Assembly (NCBI GenBank): GCA_048500255.1
Contig: JASNYH010000002.1
Location: forward strand, 186,001 to 250,000
Source: JAMHWF01 sp048500255
Lineage (GTDB): Bacteria > Pseudomonadota > Gammaproteobacteria > Burkholderiales > Burkholderiaceae_C
Direction: 5' to 3'
Length of the DNA stretch: 64,000 bases
Shown: positions 7,791 through 17,846 of the stretch, in pieces
Numbering within the stretch: position 1 is the first letter of the stretch
Layout: every line of letters begins with the position of its first letter
Notes under the pieces: model-generated
Databases searched by the model: none
The model's input: the letters and a program-made list of their open reading frames with translations, nothing else
Told to the model about the DNA's origin: nothing
Position numbers and translations under genes: made by a program

Positions 7791-9680
7791 ATGGCATCGG
7801 CGCACTTCGCGAGCACGCTGCGGGCGTTCCGTGTCGGCGCTTGCGTCGTCGTTGCTGCGGTCGCGCTGGCACTCGGCGTCGCCGCGCCGGCGCGCGCCGA
7901 CGGCGCACCGTGGGTCCACGCCTATGCGGCATTCACGACGCCCAGGTACCCGCCGGGCTTCGCGCACTTCGAATACGTCGACCCGGCGGCGCCGAAGGGC
8001 GGCACGCTCTACCTCGGCAACCCCGACCGGCGCTCGAGCTTCGACAAGTTCAATCCGTTCACGGTGCGCGGCAACGCGCCGGCCGGCTTGTCGATCTTCG
8101 TCTTCGAGTCGCTGGCCGTGCTGTCGGGCGACGAGCCGCAGACGATGTACGGCCTGCTCGCCGAGGCGATGCAGGTCGCGCCCGACTTCTCGAGCGTGGC
8201 GTTCCGCCTGCACCGCCAAGCGCGCTTCACCAACGGCGACCCGGTGACGGCCGACGACGTGGCGCATTCATACCGCACGCTGACGAGCAAGTTCGTCTCG
8301 CCCGTCTACACCAGCGTGTTCGGTGCGCTCGGCCGCGCCGTCGTCGTCGACGCGCGCACCGTGCGCTTCGAGCTGCGCGACCGCAACCTCGACAGCGTCT
8401 TCCTCGCCGGCGGCCTGCCCGTCTTCTCGGCCAAATGGGGGGCGGGCAAGCGCTTCGACGAAGTCGTCACCGAGCATCCGATCGCTAGCGGGCCCTACAC
8501 GATCGCGCGCGCCGACTCGGGGCGCCGCCTCGAGCTGCAGCGCGACCCGAACTACTGGGCGCGCGAGCTCGGCGTGCGGCGCGGCTCGTTCAACTTCGAT
8601 CGCATCGTCTACCGCTACTACCGCGACCGCGCCGTGATGATGGAGGCCTTCAAGGCCGGCGAGTTCGACCTGATCAAGGAGTATTCGGCGCGGCGCTGGA
8701 TGCGCCAGCACCAGGGCCCGAAGTGGGACGACGGGCGCATCGCCAAGCAGCGCTTCCAGACGAAGATGGGCCAGGGCGTGCAGGCCTACCGGCTCAACCT
8801 TCGCCGGCCGCTGTTCGCCGACATCCGCGTGCGGCGCGCGCTCGAGCTGACCTACGACTTCGAGACGGTCAACCGCTACAAGCTCTACCAGCGTGCCTAC
8901 AGCCTGTTCAACAACACGGAGTTCGCCGCCGACGGCACGCCGAGCGCGGCCGAGCTGGCGCTGCTCGAGCCGTTTCGCGCCGAGCTGCCGCCGGCCGTCT
9001 TCGGCCCGGCGTACCGGCCGCCGCGCACCGACACCGGGCCGAACGCGCTGCGCGAGAACCTGCGCCGCGCGCGCGACATCCTGGCCGAGGCCGGCTGGGA
9101 GCCCGACGCGGGCGGCGTGCTGCGCAATGCCCAGGGCCAGGCCTTCGAGTTCGAGTACATGAGCCCCGAGGAAGGCGCGGTGCGCAACGTCGCACCGTGG
9201 ATGCGAAACCTCGACAAGCTCGGCATCCGCATGAACGTGCGCACCGTCGACTTCGCGCTGTACCGCAAGCGGCTCGAGGTGTTCGACTTCGACATGGTGG
9301 GCATCGCCGGCGGCGACTTCACGCTGCCGTCGGCGGCCGACTTCCAGGCCGCCTACACGACGCGCACCGCCGACGAAGAGGGCAGCGCGAATCTGGGCGG
9401 CGTCAAGATCCGCGCGCTCGACCATTTGATCGACGCGATGACGCGCGCGCGCACGCTCGACGAGCTGCGCACCGTCTGCCGCGCGATCGACCGCGTCGTC
9501 ATGCACAGCCACATCATGGTGCCCGAGCTCTACAGCGCCGCGCAGCCGATGTCGTGGTGGACCAAGTTCGGCATTCCCGCCGTGATGCCCGGCTATTTCA
9601 CGATCGACACGACGGAGGCGCAGGTGGCCTGGCCGATCACGACGTGGTGGATGAAGTCCGCTGACCATCGCAGGAGGTAG
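7791..9680 (+). CDS. yejA: extracellular solute-binding protein, YejA type
   Basis: A 629-residue family-5 (SBP_bac_5) binding protein. The signal peptide covers about residues 1-36 (cleavage after ARA). The start of the mature domain matches YejA-like proteins: YPPGFAHFEYVDPAAPKGGTL. Typical family features follow, including the NPF, GDEPQTMYGLLAEAMQ and HPIASGPYTI segments. YejA delivers peptides, including microcin C-like translation inhibitors in E. coli, to YejBEF in the inner membrane. The cognate permeases and ATPase follow directly. An in-frame ATG at 7755 would add 12 residues; 7791 is preferred because it opens a standard signal peptide. Confidence 0.93.
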   Translation: MASAHFASTLRAFRVGACVVVAAVALALGVAAPARADGAPWVHAYAAFTTPRYPPGFAHFEYVDPAAPKGGTLYLGNPDRRSSFDKFNPFTVRGNAPAGLSIFVFESLAVLSGDEPQTMYGLLAEAMQVAPDFSSVAFRLHRQARFTNGDPVTADDVAHSYRTLTSKFVSPVYTSVFGALGRAVVVDARTVRFELRDRNLDSVFLAGGLPVFSAKWGAGKRFDEVVTEHPIASGPYTIARADSGRRLELQRDPNYWARELGVRRGSFNFDRIVYRYYRDRAVMMEAFKAGEFDLIKEYSARRWMRQHQGPKWDDGRIAKQRFQTKMGQGVQAYRLNLRRPLFADIRVRRALELTYDFETVNRYKLYQRAYSLFNNTEFAADGTPSAAELALLEPFRAELPPAVFGPAYRPPRTDTGPNALRENLRRARDILAEAGWEPDAGGVLRNAQGQAFEFEYMSPEEGAVRNVAPWMRNLDKLGIRMNVRTVDFALYRKRLEVFDFDMVGIAGGDFTLPSAADFQAAYTTRTADEEGSANLGGVKIRALDHLIDAMTRARTLDELRTVCRAIDRVVMHSHIMVPELYSAAQPMSWWTKFGIPAVMPGYFTIDTTEAQVAWPITTWWMKSADHRRR

Positions 9681-9687
9681 CCCGCCG

Positions 9688-10722
9688 ATGCTCGCCTACA
9701 TCGCCAAGCGGCTGCTGCTGATGATCCCCACGCTGCTGGGCGTGCTGACCGTCACCTTCGTCGTGATCCAGTTCGTGCCCGGTGGCCCGGTCGAGCAGCT
9801 CGTCGCCGAGGCACGCAGCGGCGCTCGCGGCGAGGGCAGCGGCTACGGCGCCAAGCGCGACCTCGATGCGAAGCAGGTCGCCGAGCTCAAGAAGCTCTAC
9901 GGCTTCGACAAGCCCGCGCACGAGCGCTACGTCGAAATGCTGGCCAGCTTCGCGCGCTTCGACCTCGGGCGCAGCTTCATGCACAACAAGGACGTGGGCG
10001 CGCTGATCGCCGAGAAGCTGCCGGTGTCGATCAGCCTGGGCGTCTGGACCTTCCTGCTGACCTACCTGATCTCGATTCCGCTGGGCGTGGCCAAGGCGGT
10101 GCGCGACGGCAGCCGCTTCGACACGGCGACGACGGTGCTCGTGCTCGTCGGCTACGCGATCCCCGGCTTCGTGCTGGGCGTGCTGCTGATCGTGCTGTTC
10201 GCCGGCGGCTCGTTCCTCGACTGGTTCCCGCTGCGCGGCCTGACGTCGGACAACTGGGCCGAGTTGTCGTGGCCGGCGCGCGTGCGCGACTACTTCTGGC
10301 ACCTGACGCTGCCGTTGATCTGCTACGCCATCGGCAGCTTCGCCGTGATGACGATGCTGACCAAGAACACGTTCATCGAGGAGATGCGCAAGCAGTACGT
10401 GCTCGTCGCGCGCGCCAAGGGGCTGTCGCAGCGGCGCGTGCTCTACAAGCACATCTTCCGCAATGCGCTGATCCCGATCATCACGGGCTTTCCGTCGGCC
10501 TTCGTCGGTGCCTTCTTCGCCGGCTCGCTGCTGATCGAGACGCTGTTCTCGCTCGACGGGCTGGGCCTGCTGAGCTACGAGGCCATCGTGCGGCGCGACT
10601 ATCCCGTCGTGCTGGGGTCGCTGTACCTGTTCACGCTGATCGGGCTGGTCGTGAAGCTCGTCTCCGACCTGCTCTACGTCGTGATCGACCCGCGCGTGCA
10701 GTTCGCCGGAGCGCCGCGATGA
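9688..10722 (+). CDS. yejB: peptide ABC transporter permease YejB
   Basis: Protein of 344 residues with about six membrane segments, opening MLAYIAKRLLLMIPTLLGVLTV, which is the standard start of DppB/OppB/YejB permeases. The EAA loop that contacts the ATPase is visible around residues 231-258 (EEMRKQYVLVARAKGLSQRR, then YKHIFRNALIPI). It starts 7 bases after yejA, with AGGAGG just inside the yejA 3' end acting as ribosome site, and ends in an ATGA overlap with yejE. It is half of the heterodimeric inner-membrane channel of the YejABEF importer. Confidence 0.95.
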   Translation: MLAYIAKRLLLMIPTLLGVLTVTFVVIQFVPGGPVEQLVAEARSGARGEGSGYGAKRDLDAKQVAELKKLYGFDKPAHERYVEMLASFARFDLGRSFMHNKDVGALIAEKLPVSISLGVWTFLLTYLISIPLGVAKAVRDGSRFDTATTVLVLVGYAIPGFVLGVLLIVLFAGGSFLDWFPLRGLTSDNWAELSWPARVRDYFWHLTLPLICYAIGSFAVMTMLTKNTFIEEMRKQYVLVARAKGLSQRRVLYKHIFRNALIPIITGFPSAFVGAFFAGSLLIETLFSLDGLGLLSYEAIVRRDYPVVLGSLYLFTLIGLVVKLVSDLLYVVIDPRVQFAGAPR

Positions 10723-11770
10723 CGCCGGCGCCGCCGCCGCAGCCCGCCGTGACGCGCCACGCATCGCCCAACCGGCGCGCGTGGGCGCGCTTCAAGCGCC
10801 ACCGCCTCGGCTGGTGGTCGCTGTGGGTGTTCGTCGCGATGCTCGTCGTCGCCACCTGCGCCGAGCTGCTGTCGAACGACCGGCCGCTGGTCGCGCGCTA
10901 CGACGGCGAGTGGTTCTTTCCCGTGATCCACAACCCGCCCGAGACGCGCTTCGGCGGCGACTTCGCGACGCCCACCGACTGGAAGGATCCGTTCATCCGC
11001 GAGCGCTTCGTGCAGCCGGGCAACTGGGCGCTGTTCACGCTCAACCCGCATTCGGCGACGTCGCTGAACTACTTCGCGAAGACGCCCGACCCGGCGCCGC
11101 CCAGCCGCGACAACTGGCTCGGCACCGACGACACGGGTCGCGACCTGCTGGCGCGGCTGCTCTACGGGTTTCGCATCAGCGTGTGGTTCGGCCTGGCGCT
11201 GACGGCGGCCGGCGTCGTGATCGGCGTGGCCACCGGCGCGCTGCAGGGCTACTTCGCCGGGCGCATCGACCTGACGATGCAGCGCCTGATCGAGATCTGG
11301 AGCGCAATTCCCGAGCTGTACCTGCTGATCATCTTCGCGGCGATCTTCGCGCCGTCGCTGGCGCTGCTGCTCGTGCTGCTGGCGGCCTTCGGTTGGATGG
11401 GCTTGTCGGACTACGTGCGCGCCGAATTCCTGCGCAACCGCGGGCTCGAGTTCGTCAAGGCGGCGCGCGCCATGGGCCTGCCCGACCGTCTCATCATCTG
11501 GCGCCACATGCTGCCCAACTCGATGACGCCCGTCATCACCTTCCTGCCGTTTCGAATGAGCGCGGCCATCATCTCGCTGACGGCGCTCGACTTCCTCGGC
11601 CTGGGCGTGCCGCCGCCGACGCCGTCGCTCGGCGACCTGCTGCGCCAGGGCAAGGACAACCTCGACGCCTGGTGGATCACGGTGACGACGTTCGCCGTGC
11701 TGCTCGTGATTCAGCTGCTGCTGACCTTCATCGGCGACGCGCTGCGCGACGCCTTCGACACGCGCAAGTC

Positions 11771-11774
<4 letters not shown>
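10719..11774 (+). CDS. yejE: peptide ABC transporter permease YejE
   Basis: Protein of 351 residues. After a cytoplasmic N terminus and first membrane segment (WWSLWVFVAMLVVATCAELL) there is the roughly 100-residue periplasmic insert characteristic of YejE (NDRPLVARYDGEWFFPV, TDWKDPFI). The BPD_transp domain then begins near NWLGTDDTGRDLLARLLYGF, with an EAA loop around AARAMGLPDRLIIWRHMLPN. The ATG overlaps the yejB stop and the TGA overlaps the yejF start, so yejBEF are translationally coupled. It pairs with YejB in the inner membrane. Confidence 0.95.
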
Positions 11775-13381
<1,607 letters not shown>

Positions 13382-13504
13382 GGCCGCCGTCGCCCGACGC
13401 TTGATCGCCGTCAACACAAGAGCCGGCCGCGGTGGCACAGTGGCGCGCGGCGCCGGCCACGACCATCGTCATGACACGCGTGGCGCCTACCGTGGGGTCC
13501 GCTC

Positions 13505-14296
13505 ATGCTGCCGCGCGTCGTCACCGGTCTGTACCTCGTCTACCTGATCGCGCCGATCGCGCTGCTGTTCGTCGGTTCGTTCGGCGAGCTGTGGCTCAAC
13601 ACGCTGTGGCCGACCGGCTTCACGACGCGCTGGTACGCCGAGGTGGCCGCCGACCCGAGCTTCCGGCGCGCCTTCGCGTCGAGCCTGCTGGTCGGCGCGA
13701 TCACCTGCGCGGCCTGCGTCGCGGTCGGCCTGCCGCTGGCCTATGCCGTGTTCCGCGCGCGCGATGCGCGCGTGCGGGCCATCGTCGGCGCGCTGTACCA
13801 GCTGCCCGTCGCGCTGCCGCCGCTGGTGCTGGCGTTCGGCTTCATCCTGGTGTTCTCGTCCGACACGCTGCCGTGGCTCGGCAGCGTCTGGCTGCTGGCG
13901 GCCGGCCACATCGTGCTCGGGCTGCCGTACTTCCTGCACGCCGTCGTCTCCGACATGCAGCGCCTGGGCCTGCGCCAGCTCGAGGAGGCGGCCGAGTCGC
14001 TCGGCTCGACGGGGCTGCAGCGCTATCTGCACATCGTGCTGCCGGCGCTGCGGCACTCCATCCTGTCGGGGCTGATCGTCGTCGCCGCGCTGTCGATCGG
14101 CGAGTTCCAGTTCTCCAACCTGGTCGCCGGCTTCCTCAACCGCACCTACCCGGTCGTGCTGCTGCAGGCCTTCTACGGCGCGACCGGCTTCGCCTGCGCG
14201 GCGACCGTCATCCTGCTGGTGCTGGCGCTGGCGGCGTCGACGGGCGGCGCGCTGACGGCTGCGCGCGCGACGCGCATCACGGGGCGCGCGCGATGA
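13505..14296 (+). CDS. ABC transporter permease (component 2 of split importer)
   Basis: Protein of 263 residues with about six membrane segments and a BPD_transp domain; the EAA loop reads EEAAESLGSTGLQRYLHIVLPALR around residues 159-182. It starts LPRVVTGLYLVYLIAPIALLFVGSFGE, typical of the second permease of Fe(III), thiamine, 2-aminoethylphosphonate or spermidine-type importers. The ATPase overlaps its stop (ATGA), and the binding protein and a second permease follow. The substrate is not determined by sequence. The 123 bases upstream, after yejF, hold no evident promoter or terminator. Confidence 0.88.
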   Translation: MLPRVVTGLYLVYLIAPIALLFVGSFGELWLNTLWPTGFTTRWYAEVAADPSFRRAFASSLLVGAITCAACVAVGLPLAYAVFRARDARVRAIVGALYQLPVALPPLVLAFGFILVFSSDTLPWLGSVWLLAAGHIVLGLPYFLHAVVSDMQRLGLRQLEEAAESLGSTGLQRYLHIVLPALRHSILSGLIVVAALSIGEFQFSNLVAGFLNRTYPVVLLQAFYGATGFACAATVILLVLALAASTGGALTAARATRITGRAR

Positions 14297-15339
14297 CGGC
14301 GCCGCCCGTCGCCGTCGAGCTGGAGGGCGTGACCTACCGCTATCCGGGCGGCAAGGCGGGCATCTTCGATCTGTCGCTGCAGATGCGCCGCGGTGAGCTC
14401 GTCGTGTGCATCGGGCCATCGGGCTGCGGCAAGACGACGCTGCTCAAGCTGATCGCCGGTTTCTTCCGCCCCGAGGCGGGCGTCGTGCGCCTGGGCGGCA
14501 GCGACGTGACGCAGTCCAGCGTCGCGTCGCGCGGCTGCGGCATCGTGTTCCAGTCGTATGCCCTCTTCCCGCACATGCGCGTGTGGGAGAACGTCGCCTA
14601 TCCGCTGCGCGTGCGCGGGGTCGATGTCGCCGCGCGCCGGCGCAGGGCCGACGAGATGCTCGAAATGGTCGGCCTGCAGGGCCTGGCAGACCGGCTGCCG
14701 GCGCAGCTGTCGGGCGGGCAGCAGCAGCGCGTCGCGCTGGCGCGCGCGCTCGCCTTCGAGCCGCGCGCGCTGCTGCTCGACGAGCCGCTGTCGGCGCTCG
14801 ACGCGGCGACGCGCGTCGCGATGCGCGACGAAGTGCGGCGCATCCAGAAGATGCACGACATCGCGGCGCTGCTGATCACGCACGATCAGGACGAGGCGCT
14901 GTCGCTGGCCGACCGCATCGCCGTGCTGAAGGACGGCCGGCTGGTGCAGTACGACGAGCCGCACGCCGTCTACGACCGGCCGGTCGACGGCTTCGTCGCC
15001 GGCTTCGTCGGCCGCGCCAACGTGCTGGCCGGCACGGCGGCCGGCCCCGACAGCGCCGACTTCGCGCTCGGGCGCCTCGTCACGCCGGCGCACGGCCGGC
15101 CCGCCGGCGCGCCGCTGAAGGCGCTGGTGCGCCCCGAGCGGCTCGGGATGGCGGGCGCCGACGACGCGGGCCCCAACGTGTTCGACGCGCGCGTGCTGAA
15201 GGACCGCTTCTTCGGCGCGACGCGCCAGCTCGACCTCGCCGTCGGCGAGGCCGTGCTCAAGCTCGAGACGACGTCGCGTGCGCCGCTGGCGCGCGTGCGC
15301 GTGCCGGTCGACGCGATCCAGTTCCTGTCCAGCCCCTGA
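14293..15339 (+). CDS. ABC transporter ATP-binding protein with TOBE-type C terminus
   Basis: Protein of 348 residues. Walker A GPSGCGKT is at 41-48, Q-loop in VFQSYALFPHM, signature LSGGQQQR near 140, Walker B LLLDEP near 158 and H-loop ITHDQDEA. About 120 residues after the ATPase core form a TOBE-like regulatory domain (from about GFVGRANVLAG to the end). This architecture is the PotA/FbpC/PhnT subgroup that serves polyamine, iron(III), sulfate or aminoethylphosphonate importers. It overlaps the permease upstream by four bases, and the substrate-binding gene follows 12 bases later. Confidence 0.93.
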   Translation: MTAPPVAVELEGVTYRYPGGKAGIFDLSLQMRRGELVVCIGPSGCGKTTLLKLIAGFFRPEAGVVRLGGSDVTQSSVASRGCGIVFQSYALFPHMRVWENVAYPLRVRGVDVAARRRRADEMLEMVGLQGLADRLPAQLSGGQQQRVALARALAFEPRALLLDEPLSALDAATRVAMRDEVRRIQKMHDIAALLITHDQDEALSLADRIAVLKDGRLVQYDEPHAVYDRPVDGFVAGFVGRANVLAGTAAGPDSADFALGRLVTPAHGRPAGAPLKALVRPERLGMAGADDAGPNVFDARVLKDRFFGATRQLDLAVGEAVLKLETTSRAPLARVRVPVDAIQFLSSP

Positions 15340-15351
15340 AGGAGGAGCACG

Positions 15352-16437
15352 ATGAAGACGCTGATGAAGAAGTGGCTGTTCGGCGGCGCCGTGGCGCTGC
15401 TCGCGGCGGGCGGCGCGGCAGCGCAGTCCGTGGCGAACTCGCCCGAGCTCTATTCCGGCGAGAAGGCGCTGTACGAGGCGGCGCGCAAGGAAGGCATGGT
15501 GGTGAGCTTCGACACCGGGCCGACCTGGGCCAACTGGGCGGCGCAGTTCCGTGCCTTCAAGACGCGCTACCCCGAGGTCGAGATCGTCTACAACGACCTC
15601 GGCTCGGCGGCCACCGTCGTCGCGCTCGACAAGGCGCGCAACCGCCCGCAGGCCGACACGGCGTACTACTTCGCCGCGTCGGCGGTCGACGCCGTCGACA
15701 AGGGCGTCGTCGCGCCGTTCAAGCCGGTCAACTTCGACAAGCTGCCCGACGTGTTCAAGCATCCCGAGGGGCGCTGGTTCACGATCCATTCGCTGACGAT
15801 CGCCTTCATCGTCAACACCAAGCTGGTCAAGAACGTGCCGCAGTCGTGGGCCGACCTGCTCAAGCCCGAGTACAGGAACACTGTCGTCTACCTCGACCCC
15901 CGCTCGACCGGCGTCGGGCAGGTGATGAGCTTCGCGGCCAACTTCGCCGCGGGCGGCGACATGACGAACGTCAAGCCCGGCCTCGACTACCTCGGCCGGC
16001 TGCACAAGGCGGGCAGCGTGTTGCGCGTGCTCGGCACGACGCCGTACGCCCAGTTCGTCAAGGGCGAGATCCCGATCTGGATCTCGTACGAGAACGACGG
16101 CCTGAAGGCCAAGTACACCGACGGCCTGGGTGACGCCGTCGCCGTCGTGATCCCGAAGGAGGCGTCGGCCGCCGCGCCGTACGGCATCAGCCTGGTCGAG
16201 AAGGGCCCGAACCCCAATGCCGGCAAGCTGTGGCTCAACTTCATCATGAGCGACTTCGGCCAGGGCATCTTCGCCGAGGGCTTCGTGCGGCCGAGCGTGC
16301 CGGGCATCGCGCTGCCGGCCAGCGTGGCCGACAAGCTGCCCAATGCACCGCAGGTGCGCCCGCTCGACGTCAAGGCGGCGGCGGCCAAGAAGGCCGAGAT
16401 CGATCAGGGCTACGTCGCGGCGACCGGCGCACGCTGA
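15352..16437 (+). CDS. periplasmic ABC substrate-binding protein (Fbp/PhnS-like)
   Basis: Protein of 361 residues preceded by a strong GGAGGAG. A signal peptide (MKTLMKKWLFGGAVALL, cleavage near AAAQ) is followed by a family-1/Fbp-like binding domain: ALYEAARKEGMVVSFDTGP, EIVYNDLGSAAT, and the segment with FVKGEIPIWISYENDG. This class binds iron(III), phosphonates, thiamine or similar ligands. No tyrosine pair typical of ferric-binding FbpA is clearly recognisable, so iron is not assigned. It is encoded between its ATPase and the second permease, which places it in this importer. Confidence 0.88.
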   Translation: MKTLMKKWLFGGAVALLAAGGAAAQSVANSPELYSGEKALYEAARKEGMVVSFDTGPTWANWAAQFRAFKTRYPEVEIVYNDLGSAATVVALDKARNRPQADTAYYFAASAVDAVDKGVVAPFKPVNFDKLPDVFKHPEGRWFTIHSLTIAFIVNTKLVKNVPQSWADLLKPEYRNTVVYLDPRSTGVGQVMSFAANFAAGGDMTNVKPGLDYLGRLHKAGSVLRVLGTTPYAQFVKGEIPIWISYENDGLKAKYTDGLGDAVAVVIPKEASAAAPYGISLVEKGPNPNAGKLWLNFIMSDFGQGIFAEGFVRPSVPGIALPASVADKLPNAPQVRPLDVKAAAAKKAEIDQGYVAATGAR

Positions 16438-16457
16438 GGAGGAGGAGCGGCGGCGAC

Positions 16458-16481
16458 ATGGAGCGGGGCGCCCGGCGATGA
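16458..16481 (+). CDS. possible 7-codon leader ORF (MERGARR)
   Basis: ATG at 16458 lies behind a strong GGAGGAGGAG tract and opens seven codons that end with a TGA overlapping the permease ATG at 16478 (ATGA). The permease start has no Shine-Dalgarno of its own, so ribosomes terminating on this mini-ORF could restart on the permease. This may be chance in purine-rich GC sequence. Confidence 0.25.
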   Translation: MERGARR

Positions 16482-17296
16482 AGGCGCGCGTCTATGCCGT
16501 GCTGGCCGCGCCGGCCGGCGTGCTGCTCGTGATGTTCTTCGGGCTGCCGCTGGCCGGCGTCGTCGTCGATGCGTTCAGCGACGGCGCCGGCGCCTTCGCG
16601 CGCGTCGTGGCGATGCCGACGTTCGGGCCGTCGTTCGTCGGCAGCGCCGTGCTGACCCTGGTCGCGTCGACGCTGTCCCTGGCCGTCGGCATCGCCGTCG
16701 CGCTGCAGCTCGCGCGCATGGACGAGCGGCGGCGCACGCTGCTCGCCTTCGTCATCGCGCTGCCGCTGACGTTCTCCGGCCTGATCGTCGCCTACGGCTT
16801 CATCCTGACCTATGGCCGCGCCGGCCTCGCGACGCAGTTGCTGGCGATGCTGGGCGCCGACTCCGCGGTGATCGGCAAGGCGCTGTTCACGCCGACCGGG
16901 CTCGCGTTCGCGTCGTCGTACTACCTGATCCCGCGCGTCGTGATGGGGCTGCTGCCGGTGTTCGTCAACTTCGACCGCGCGCAGCTCGAGGTCGCGCAGT
17001 CGCTCGGCGCGTCGCCGGCGCAGGCGTTCCGCCAGGTGATGCTGCCGCAGCTGGCTGCGCCGATCGCCGCCAGCCTGTGCCTCGTCGCGGCGGTCGTGTT
17101 CGGCGCCTACGGCACGGCGCTCGCGCTGGTCGGCACGCGGCTCGAGATCCTGCCGCTGCAGCTCTACAGCCTGATCTCGGAGACCGGCTCCGACTTCCCG
17201 GCGGCGGCGGCGCTCGCGCTGCTGATCACGGCCGCGTGTTCGGCGATCATGACGGCCGGCGCCTGGTTCGGCAGCCGCCACGAGAAGCACTTGTGA
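16478..17296 (+). CDS. ABC transporter permease (component 1 of split importer)
   Basis: Protein of 272 residues with about six membrane segments and a BPD_transp domain; EAA loop LEVAQSLGASPAQAFRQVMLPQ around residues 170-190. It is the partner of the permease at 13505-14296. Many importers of this kind encode the two permeases next to each other, but here they flank the ATPase and binding-protein genes. The start at 16478 overlaps the stop of a seven-codon leader, and the strong GGAGGAG tract upstream sits about 30 bases away, which fits coupling through that leader. Confidence 0.88.
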   Translation: MKARVYAVLAAPAGVLLVMFFGLPLAGVVVDAFSDGAGAFARVVAMPTFGPSFVGSAVLTLVASTLSLAVGIAVALQLARMDERRRTLLAFVIALPLTFSGLIVAYGFILTYGRAGLATQLLAMLGADSAVIGKALFTPTGLAFASSYYLIPRVVMGLLPVFVNFDRAQLEVAQSLGASPAQAFRQVMLPQLAAPIAASLCLVAAVVFGAYGTALALVGTRLEILPLQLYSLISETGSDFPAAAALALLITAACSAIMTAGAWFGSRHEKHL

Positions 17297-17321
17297 CGTG
17301 CGCGACGCACGCCAGCTCACG

Positions 17322-17846
17322 ATGAACGACGACGCCACCGACCTGATCGCCGCCGCCGCGCAGCGCCAGCGCGACGCGCCGCTGCGCGTGCCGGTAGGCG
17401 TGATCGGCCCGGGCGATGCGACGCCCGAGCAGCAGGCCGCCGCCTACGACGTCGGCTGCGGCATCGCGGCGATGGGGTTGGCGCTGCTGTGCGGCGGCCG
17501 CGGCGGCGTGATGGAAGCCGCCTGCCGCGGCGCGCGCGACGGCGGCGGCCTCGCGATCGGCCTGCTGCCGGGCGACAGTCCCGACGACGCCAACGCGCAT
17601 GCCGGCGTCGTCATCGCGACGGGCCTGGGCGAGGCGCGCAACGTCGTCATCGCGCGCGCGGCGCTGTGCCTCGTCGCCGTCGGCGACAACCTCGGCACGT
17701 TGAGCGAAGTGGCGCTCGGCCTGCGCTTCGGCAAGCGCGTCGTCGGCCTGGCCGGCGCAGCGCGAGTCGACGGCGTGCGGCACGTCGACTCGCCGGCGGC
17801 GGCGCTGGCCGAGGTCGCGCGCTGCGTGCTGGCGCAGCCGCGCTGA
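17322..17846 (+). CDS. LOG/SLOG-fold protein, TIGR00725-like
   Basis: Protein of 174 residues from the ATG at 17322; a GTG at 17298 would add eight residues. It has the Rossmann-like LOG signature: VGVIGPGDA near the start, ALLCGGRGGVMEAACRGA, and NLGTLSEVALGLRFGKRV, which is the GG-GTL-E nucleotide-handling pattern. Relatives include LONELY GUY cytokinin-activating phosphoribohydrolases and DprA/MoCo-carrier-like proteins. This short subgroup (TIGR00725) has no proven role. It follows the ABC importer closely on the same strand and ends back to back with the convergent matB (TGA then TCA with no gap). Confidence 0.82.
   Translation: MNDDATDLIAAAAQRQRDAPLRVPVGVIGPGDATPEQQAAAYDVGCGIAAMGLALLCGGRGGVMEAACRGARDGGGLAIGLLPGDSPDDANAHAGVVIATGLGEARNVVIARAALCLVAVGDNLGTLSEVALGLRFGKRVVGLAGAARVDGVRHVDSPAAALAEVARCVLAQPR

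Noticed and set aside
13382..13504. Promoter or terminator between yejF and the next ABC importer
   Set aside because: No hairpin with a T-run and no -35/-10 pair could be seen in these 123 bases.
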